From Bacteroidota bacterium (GTDB lineage Bacteria > Bacteroidota > Bacteroidia > Bacteroidales > F082), in the NCBI GenBank assembly GCA_002686705.1, contig NYYH01000021.1:9924-71181 (forward strand): a stretch of DNA of 61,258 bases. Direction: 5' to 3'. The translations under genes and the position numbers were made by a program. How positions within the stretch are numbered: position 1 is the stretch's first letter; every line of letters begins with the position of its first letter. The notes under the pieces are model-generated. The model saw nothing but the letters and a program-made list of their open reading frames with translations, was not told the DNA's origin and made no database searches. Below, in pieces: positions 55,965 to 61,258 of this stretch.

Positions 55965-57014
55965 ATGAATGTTAATTATGAATTTAAACCAATGAAAGAT
56001 AAGGCAGAAAAGATACTACTTGGTCATGGAAGTGGTGGTAAACTTAGCCACGATCTAATTGACAACCTTTTCGCAAAGCATTTTGCAAATCCGATTTTAA
56101 GCCAAAAATCTGATTCAGCCATTATTGCACTAAATAGAAGTAATATAGCATATACCACTGATTCATTTGTGGTTGACCCTATTTTTTTTCCTGGGGGTAA
56201 TATTGGAAATCTTGCAGTTGCCGGAACTGTTAACGATCTGGCTGTATCTGGAGCAAGGCCACTATATTTAAGTGTTGGGTTTATTATCGAAGAAGGTTTT
56301 TCATATAATGACTTGGAGAAAATAGTAATTTCAATGGCTGATGATATAAAAAAGGCAGGGATAACAATTGTTACAGGAGACACAAAGGTAGTTGATAGAG
56401 GCAAATGTGATAAGGTATTTATTAACACATCGGGAATTGGAATCTTGGATAAAAAAAACATTGCAATTAGTTTTGGTAAAGATATTAAGCCAGGGGACAA
56501 GATTATTATTAATGGTAGTATTGGTGATCATGGGATGTCGGTTATGACTGCCCGTAATGAACTAAATATACAAACTGACATAGCTTCTGATTGTGCTTGT
56601 TTAAATCACTTAATTAGCGATGCCTTAAAAACAAGTAACAATATAAAGTTTATGCGTGACGCAACTCGTGGAGGATTAGGTACAGTTTTGTCAGAACTGG
56701 TAACTGGTTGTGGTTACGGTATCCAAATAGATGAGGACAAACTTGTAATACACGAAAACGTCAGAGGGTTATGTGAATTACTTGGATTCGATCCATTATA
56801 TGTTGCCAACGAAGGTAAAGTAGTTATGGTAGTGGGCCATGAAGATGCACAAAGTATTCTCGATAAAATGAAAGAAAATCCCCTTGGAAAAGAGGCTTCT
56901 ATTATTGGTGAGATCAGTGAAGACCATAAAGGAATGGCTTGGTTAAACACAGCTGTAGGTGGTAAAAGAGTAATTGAAATGCTCTCTGGTCAGCAATTAC
57001 CCAGAATTTGCTAA
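55965..57014 (+). CDS. hypE: Hydrogenase maturation factor HypE
   Basis: A 349-residue AIR synthase-fold protein. LLGHGSGGKLSHDLI begins the ATP-binding part, TTDSFVVDPIFFPGGNIG and RDATRGGLGTVLSEL follow, and the protein ends in LPRIC, the C-terminal cysteine that carries the thiocarbamate and then thiocyanate. Three bp after hypD. A second possible start (ATG 55992, MKDKAEK) would shorten it by nine residues. Confidence 0.96.
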   Translation: MNVNYEFKPMKDKAEKILLGHGSGGKLSHDLIDNLFAKHFANPILSQKSDSAIIALNRSNIAYTTDSFVVDPIFFPGGNIGNLAVAGTVNDLAVSGARPLYLSVGFIIEEGFSYNDLEKIVISMADDIKKAGITIVTGDTKVVDRGKCDKVFINTSGIGILDKKNIAISFGKDIKPGDKIIINGSIGDHGMSVMTARNELNIQTDIASDCACLNHLISDALKTSNNIKFMRDATRGGLGTVLSELVTGCGYGIQIDEDKLVIHENVRGLCELLGFDPLYVANEGKVVMVVGHEDAQSILDKMKENPLGKEASIIGEISEDHKGMAWLNTAVGGKRVIEMLSGQQLPRIC

Positions 57015-57046
57015 GGGAAAATTAGATGTACCTTAATTATGCTACA

Positions 57047-57448
57047 CTAGTCTCCATATTCGTCATAAAATCTGGCAAGTTCATCTGACAGATCACTGAA
57101 TGCAACATAATGGTTTGAACAACCTTTTCTGGAACAAATGTTTACCCTTCCTCCTACTAGCATATCAAATGACACCATTGGACCGCCACAAATTTTACAC
57201 TCTTCTTTTACCAGTAGTTCTTTATTACAACTTGGACAATAAAAATCCACGATAGTTTTGTCCCTAATATCAATATTTGCTTCATGGTCAAAGCACTCAT
57301 AAACCGAGCATATGCGAATTATCCCTTTATCCTCAAGTGTAATTATATTTAGCTTAATAGAAGGGTATCCTTTTAATTTACGCTTAGAATCCATTAAAGA
57401 AGATAAACAATGTGGGCATTGAACATTAAGGGAAATTTGGTTCTTCAT
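57047..57448 (-). CDS. Unknown zinc-ribbon protein
   Basis: A 133-residue cytoplasmic protein with several cysteine pairs: CPHC near the start, CPSC and CKIC around residues 71-86, and CSRKGC near 104-109. These would form at least two zinc ribbons or rubredoxin-like knuckles. It ends in a short acidic helix (LARFYDEYGD). It is not HypA by sequence (no MHE start). It is convergent with hypE (32-bp gap), so a link to hydrogenase metal handling is only a guess from position. Confidence 0.75.
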   Translation of the reverse strand: MKNQISLNVQCPHCLSSLMDSKRKLKGYPSIKLNIITLEDKGIIRICSVYECFDHEANIDIRDKTIVDFYCPSCNKELLVKEECKICGGPMVSFDMLVGGRVNICSRKGCSNHYVAFSDLSDELARFYDEYGD

Positions 57449-57622
57449 TTTCTTACAGTTTCTTGAGTTATAGTTAGTGCTAAATTAGGAAAAATATTTT
57501 GTCTACTTCAATAAAGTACTTATTATCTGTTCGAATAGTCGATTATTATTAATATTCATTTTAAAAGTTTTGATTTTTAAATAATAATTTAATTGAGTTT
57601 TCACCTGTTTTGGTATATTGTT

Positions 57623-57630
57623 TATTTTTG
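57623..57630 (+). promoter_or_regulatory. -7 box TATTTTTG before cdaA
   Basis: A full match ending 16 bp before the TTG start at 57647, so the leader would be only about 10 nt. Confidence 0.4.
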
Positions 57631-57646
57631 AACAAAATCAATACCA

Positions 57647-58441
57647 TTGAACCTTCTATTTATTGATATTCGTTTCTTAGACCTTGTAGATGTATTATTA
57701 GTAGCAGTACTTCTTTACACACTCTTCAAAATGCTGAAAGGTACAGTCGCAATTAATATCTTTTTCGGGATTGTTGCTCTATTCCTTATTTGGAAACTAG
57801 TTGCTGCACTTCAAATGGAACTTTTGTCTGAGATTTTAGGTGCTTTTATAAGCGTTGGTTTAGTTGCACTAATAATCATTTTTCAGCCCGAGATACGACA
57901 ATTTCTATTGGCTTTAGGGACACCTAACTTTTTAAAAAAATATGGGAAAAAATTTAAAATATTAAATACAGTTTTCAGAGACGTGTTTGATTTTGACATT
58001 TTCCCAGTCGTAGTAGCTTGTCAGCATATGGCTGAACAGAAAACCGGTGCACTCTTGGTTATTACCCGCCAAAATGAACTTAATCAATATGTTAAAACAG
58101 GTCAACTAATTGATGCAGGCATTTCTTCGCAGCTAATAGAAAATATCTTCTTTAAAAATAGCCCTCTCCATGATGGAGCGATGATTATTACGGGCAATAA
58201 AATAAGGGCAGCCGGATGCATATTACCTGTAACTAAAAAACAAATTACTGCTCGCACTGGTTTACGACACAGGGCTGCTATTGGCATTAGTGAAGTTTCT
58301 GATTGCATTGCTATTGTAGTTTCGGAAGAAACTGGTAAAATTTCATACAGCATTAAGGGGCAGATTAAATACCGGATTTCGCCTCAAAGACTTCAGTCGA
58401 TGCTTAGCGAAGAATTAGGACTTGACGTAGAGACTAAATAA
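57647..58441 (+). CDS. cdaA: Diadenylate cyclase CdaA (c-di-AMP synthase)
   Basis: A 264-residue protein: three N-terminal membrane helices (about 10-30, 35-55, 60-80), then the DAC domain with SPLHDGAMII (DGA motif) and TGLRHRAAIG (RHR motif). It makes cyclic di-AMP from two ATP. The start must be TTG 57647: it gives MNLLFIDIRFLDLVDVLLVA, which matches the family start, and no in-frame ATG precedes the first helix. It overlaps the convergent Dabb gene by 8 bp. Confidence 0.93.
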   Translation: MNLLFIDIRFLDLVDVLLVAVLLYTLFKMLKGTVAINIFFGIVALFLIWKLVAALQMELLSEILGAFISVGLVALIIIFQPEIRQFLLALGTPNFLKKYGKKFKILNTVFRDVFDFDIFPVVVACQHMAEQKTGALLVITRQNELNQYVKTGQLIDAGISSQLIENIFFKNSPLHDGAMIITGNKIRAAGCILPVTKKQITARTGLRHRAAIGISEVSDCIAIVVSEETGKISYSIKGQIKYRISPQRLQSMLSEELGLDVETK

Positions 58442-58727
58442 TATAATCAACTACAGCAGCTTTTTCCATTACTTCCTTTAAATAATCAAGCACAACAACA
58501 TGTTCAGGGTGTACACGATACATGTTAAGACCGTCAACATTGTCAAAATCGGCAATTAACACAATATCCTGGGCCGACGCTTTTGTACTTATATTGAGCC
58601 CAACCTCTATCTTTAGTAGCGAATCTATAGATTGTTCCAGGGCTTCTAATAACACCTTAAATTCATCAGAAACTAACCTGACATCAACATGATCTTTAAG
58701 TTTTATCATTACTATATGTCGTAACAT
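58434..58727 (-). CDS. Dabb-family (stress-responsive A/B barrel) protein
   Basis: A 97-residue ferredoxin-like barrel: MLRHIVMIKLKDH at the start, KIEVGLNIS in the second strand, IVLIADFDNVDGLNMYRVHPEH and the end VVDYI are typical of the Dabb domain. Small dimers of this type act in diverse reactions or have no known activity. Role here unknown. Confidence 0.9.
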   Translation of the reverse strand: MLRHIVMIKLKDHVDVRLVSDEFKVLLEALEQSIDSLLKIEVGLNISTKASAQDIVLIADFDNVDGLNMYRVHPEHVVVLDYLKEVMEKAAVVDYII

Positions 58728-58923
58728 CGCAATTTTATTTGTGAAAATGTAAAATTACATGAATTAAAGTTAGTCAACAACCATCAACTAATTAAGTCAC
58801 TAATAATTACAAACATTCGGCACTATTTATTGCACAATAAAAAATTAAGTAAATAATTAACAGCTCTTATATTTACTAACAAAATAGATTTAATAAAAGA
58901 AGAAATTATTATTCAGAAAAAAA

Positions 58924-58952
58924 TTGTCGTTGAATAAATTGCTGTATATTTG
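58924..58952 (+). promoter_or_regulatory. Promoter of rplS
   Basis: TTG (58924-58926), an 18-bp spacer and TATATTTG (58945-58952). The leader to ATG 58993 is about 35 nt. The rest of the 265-bp spacer from 58728 shows no gene. Confidence 0.65.
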
Positions 58953-58992
58953 CACACTTTTTTGAGAAAACCACTCATAAAAACTTAAATCG

Positions 58993-59346
58993 ATGAGCAA
59001 GAACGAATTAATAGAATTTGTAGACGACACAGTTAAAGTAAATAAGTTTCCAAAGTTTAAAGCTGGGGATACAATAACTATAACTTATAAGATAAAAGAA
59101 GGAAATAAAGAACGTTTACAGAAGTATCAAGGTGTTGTACTTCAGCGTGTTGGTAGTGGCCCAAGTGCCACATTTACAGTAAGAAAGATTTCTGGCAACA
59201 TAGGTGTAGAAAGGATTTTCCCTGTTGCATCACCATTTATTGAAGAAATTGTTGTGAATAAAGTTGGCGTTGTTCGCAGAGCCAGAATTTTTTATTTCCG
59301 TAATCTCCGTGGTAAAAAAGCCAGAATTAAAGAAGCTAGAAGATAG
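58993..59346 (+). CDS. rplS: 50S ribosomal protein L19
   Basis: A 117-residue L19 of normal length: FKAGDTITITYKIKEGNKERLQ, QGVVLQRVGSGPSATFTVRK and RRARIFYFRNLRGKKARIKE. It sits at the 30S-50S interface. Here it stands alone with its own promoter and terminator instead of in the rpsP-rimM-trmD-rplS operon common elsewhere. Confidence 0.97.
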   Translation: MSKNELIEFVDDTVKVNKFPKFKAGDTITITYKIKEGNKERLQKYQGVVLQRVGSGPSATFTVRKISGNIGVERIFPVASPFIEEIVVNKVGVVRRARIFYFRNLRGKKARIKEARR

Positions 59347-59370
59347 TTTATATCAAATAGAAGCCATAAC

Positions 59371-59408
59371 AAAAAACTCCGACAATAATTATCGGAGTTT
59401 TTTTTATG
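59371..59408 (+). terminator. Rho-independent terminator of rplS
   Basis: Exact 12-bp arms (AAAAAACTCCGA / TCGGAGTTTTTT, 59371-59382 and 59392-59403) with a 9-base loop and a further T-run. It can also stop the convergent rlmB transcript. Confidence 0.9.
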
Positions 59409-59423
59409 TTCTAAATAACTATC

Positions 59424-60191
59424 CTACGATAAACTTCTTTGTTTTACAGCCTCATAAAGTAGTACACCTGCTGCTACTGACACATTTAACGAAGCTGTAT
59501 TACCAAGCATAGGAATCATAATTTTCATATCAGAGCGCTTTAAATACTCACCACTCACACCTTCACCTTCTGAACCCATAATAAAAGCTAATGGTCCTTT
59601 CAAATCAGCTTTATAAAATAACTCACCATCTTTTTCGGTAGCGGATATAATTTTCAATCCACTATTTTTTAAAAAATCTATAGTATTCTTTAAATTATCG
59701 CTTCTGCAAATCGCTATATTATAGATTGCGCCGGCTGAAGATTTTATAGTACCTGAATTAAGTAGAGCAGAACCCTGCGAAGAAAAAATAACTGCATTAA
59801 CACCAGTACTTTCTGCTGTTCTCAATATAGCCCCAAAGTTTCGAACATCAGTTATTTTGTCCAATATCAATATCAGGGGTTCTATGGCTTCTTCATATAA
59901 AGTCGGAATAATTTGTTCAATATTTCCAAATGATATTGGTGAAATATAAGCAATTACACCTTGATGATTTTTCCGTGTAATTCTGTTGAGTTTAAAAATT
60001 GGTATAAATTTATGCGGTATATTATCCTGCTTTATCAAGTCCATTAATTCCCTGTACAAATCACTCCTTAAACCTTGTTTAATAAATATCCGATCTATTT
60101 CCTTTCCTGCGTTAATAGCTTCTATAATCGGTCGTATACCAAAAATAAATTCATCTGCATTTTCTGTGCGATTATTCCTACTAAAGTTCAT
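59424..60191 (-). CDS. rlmB: 23S rRNA (guanosine-2251-2'-O)-methyltransferase (RlmB/TrmH family)
   Basis: A 255-residue SpoU methyltransferase. The N-terminal substrate-binding domain shows FIFGIRPIIEAI; the knot motifs are ILDKITDVRNFGAILRTAES, FIMGSEGEGVS and IPMLGNTASLNVSVAAGVLLYEAV. The closest match by motif and length is RlmB, though other SpoU rRNA or tRNA ribose methylases cannot be excluded. Confidence 0.9.
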   Translation of the reverse strand: MNFSRNNRTENADEFIFGIRPIIEAINAGKEIDRIFIKQGLRSDLYRELMDLIKQDNIPHKFIPIFKLNRITRKNHQGVIAYISPISFGNIEQIIPTLYEEAIEPLILILDKITDVRNFGAILRTAESTGVNAVIFSSQGSALLNSGTIKSSAGAIYNIAICRSDNLKNTIDFLKNSGLKIISATEKDGELFYKADLKGPLAFIMGSEGEGVSGEYLKRSDMKIMIPMLGNTASLNVSVAAGVLLYEAVKQRSLS

Positions 60192-60332
60192 TACAACGAT
60201 TTCTTCAAAAGTTTAAAATGAAACTACTAAAATATCAATTTAATTTGATTCATTAAGGGTTGAATATAGTTATTTATTTGTATTTTGGTGCTTGTTTTAG
60301 TGATTTTCGATTTACAATTAAAGATTAGTTCT

Positions 60333-61136
60333 ATGTCGATCTTACGGCCGAGTATTATCGGATTGTTCCTTATTTTATGTTCCTATTCTGGGCTTGCTCA
60401 ATATACAGAGCTAAAGCCAGTTATGGGGCCAAAAGCCCTGAAATCTTTTTTGAAACATTATCTGGATTATCCAAAGGAAGAACTATTAAGTAATACTCAG
60501 GGTACTGTTGTTATTGATTTTACAACTGATCAAACCGGTAAAGTTATTAATTACAGCATAAAAAAGAGTATTTCTGTGAAACTAGACTCATCCGCAATAT
60601 CGATTTTTAAGTTAATTTTATGGAAACCTGCCAGAATGTATGGAAAACCTGTAAGTGGGAGTTCAAACTTTGAATTGAAGTATAATATTAAGAGCTTTCG
60701 AAAGCTAAGTCGTAGAAGAGGATATGAACACATTATTCTACCTTTTGAGCCTGTTGACATCTCCGGGAATATTTATACTCTAAAACAGGTTGATACTATT
60801 CCACAAGCAATCCTTGATCCTGGGTCAAAATCTGTTTCTGAATTTATATATAGCAAACTTACGTACCCTGATGCTGCTGCAAAGCTCGGTCTTGAGGGAG
60901 AAGTTGAATTATCGTTTATTATAGAAACGAATGGACTTCCCTCAAACATTATAACTCTTAAGTATTTGGGGGGAGGTTGTACCGAAGAGGCAACGAAAAT
61001 TATAGAAACAATTAGATGGGTACCAGGAAAAGTAGAAGGTAAAGCTGTAAGAACCCTTTACAATATATCTGTTCATTTCAAAAAAAATGAAAAGAGAGAC
61101 AGACATATTCCGAATCAATCAGGAAGCGGTATGTAA
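60333..61136 (+). CDS. Exported protein with two TonB C-terminal-like domains
   Basis: From ATG 60333 (MSILRPSIIGLFLILCSYSG) a signal peptide is followed by two TonB C-terminal-like domains, about 20-115 (YPKEELLSNTQGTVVIDFTT, ISIFKLILWKPARMYGKPV) and about 170-255 (TYPDAAAKLGLEGEVELSFI, ETIRWVPGKVEGKAV). TonB_C repeats in exported proteins occur often in Bacteroidota and may bind outer membrane transporters; no membrane anchor is present, so it is not a standard TonB. The earlier in-frame start adds 16 residues before the signal. Confidence 0.82.
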   Translation: MSILRPSIIGLFLILCSYSGLAQYTELKPVMGPKALKSFLKHYLDYPKEELLSNTQGTVVIDFTTDQTGKVINYSIKKSISVKLDSSAISIFKLILWKPARMYGKPVSGSSNFELKYNIKSFRKLSRRRGYEHIILPFEPVDISGNIYTLKQVDTIPQAILDPGSKSVSEFIYSKLTYPDAAAKLGLEGEVELSFIIETNGLPSNIITLKYLGGGCTEEATKIIETIRWVPGKVEGKAVRTLYNISVHFKKNEKRDRHIPNQSGSGM

Positions 61137-61163
61137 TGAAATGAATTTTATGATAAATTAGGT

Positions 61164-61258
61164 GCAACTATCAATGAGCAAAATGCTGTAAGAACTGATT
61201 CAATGAATCAATATGCCCAAAGTGAAACAAATAAAATTGCAGCAATTAATGCACAGAA
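61164..61258 (+). other. Open frame at the right edge, nature unknown
   Basis: After the TonB-domain gene a frame stays open to the window edge (DKLGATINEQNAVRTDSMNQ, then polar residues), rich in Gln, Asn and Ala. There is no clear start codon before its first residues. It may be the beginning of a coiled-coil gene or a frameshifted remnant. Confidence 0.25.

Noticed and set aside
57047..57448. Zinc-ribbon protein as HypA
   Set aside because: It lacks the MHE N-terminus and the HypA fold pattern, is longer than HypA and has too many cysteine pairs.

Overview
The window comes from a low-GC member of the Bacteroidota, most likely a Marinilabiliales/Bacteroidales-like environmental lineage. 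The evidence is consistent: many promoters carry the Bacteroidota -7 box TAnnTTTG, several secreted proteins end in type IX secretion (T9SS) sorting domains, the omega subunit and NusB are of the Bacteroidota type, and the bamD-rpoZ-coaBC-porD operon and the dapA/DUF6913 pair are present. No rRNA, tRNA, CRISPR array or prophage was found.

Layout. 1-1592: the cut-off N-terminus of a GAF-domain protein, then an IS110-family element whose non-coding end probably encodes a bridge RNA. 1589-5352: two tandem PKD-domain T9SS cargo genes, both damaged (the first lost its 5' end at the IS border, the second has one in-frame TAA). 5476-8728 (minus): bamD, rpoZ, coaBC, porD. 8948-11067: an alpha-oxoamine synthase-family enzyme and an unknown polytopic membrane protein. 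11077-14891 (minus): a secreted M14 carboxypeptidase, dapA and a DUF6913 gene. 15102-21310: beta-barrel protein, MBL hydrolase, response regulator, nusB, aconitase, SlyD-like PPIase. 21404-28149: a respiratory block with a DUF3365 haem lipoprotein, cytochrome c, SCO, all four subunits of a caa3-type oxidase of the A2 (YSHP) class, and haem O synthase. 28524-40689: a large T9SS protein, rsmE, an old yellow enzyme, lpdA, a DUF5916 protein, a SpoIIAA-like protein, a GIN-domain protein, a damaged DUF4097-like gene and an ECF sigma factor. 40982-45319: cold-shock protein, porin, lipoprotein, nitronate monooxygenase-like enzyme, a purF-like remnant and truA. 45438-57014: a hydrogenase region. 57047-61258: zinc-ribbon protein, cdaA, Dabb protein, rplS, rlmB and a TonB-domain protein.

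The most coherent system is a group 3d-type NAD-linked [NiFe] hydrogenase. hoxF-hoxU-hoxY-hoxH-hoxW runs leftward and hypF-hypC-hypD-hypE runs rightward from one shared intergenic region; a UreH-like probable nickel transporter lies about 7 kb away. hypA and hypB are not in the window. A related 18-bp palindrome (about TTGTTAAT-NN-ATTAACAA) occurs twice between hoxF and hypF, once before the transporter (an exact reverse-complement copy) and once before a porin gene. In three promoters it sits 6-8 bp upstream of the -7 box. This looks like a small regulon linking outer-membrane entry, nickel uptake and hydrogenase synthesis; I could not identify the regulator.

The other notable structure is the IS110 element. 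Joining its two ends in a circle would build TTG-N20-TATGTTTG, a Bacteroidota-type promoter firing into the presumed bridge RNA; the integrated copy lacks the -33 half.
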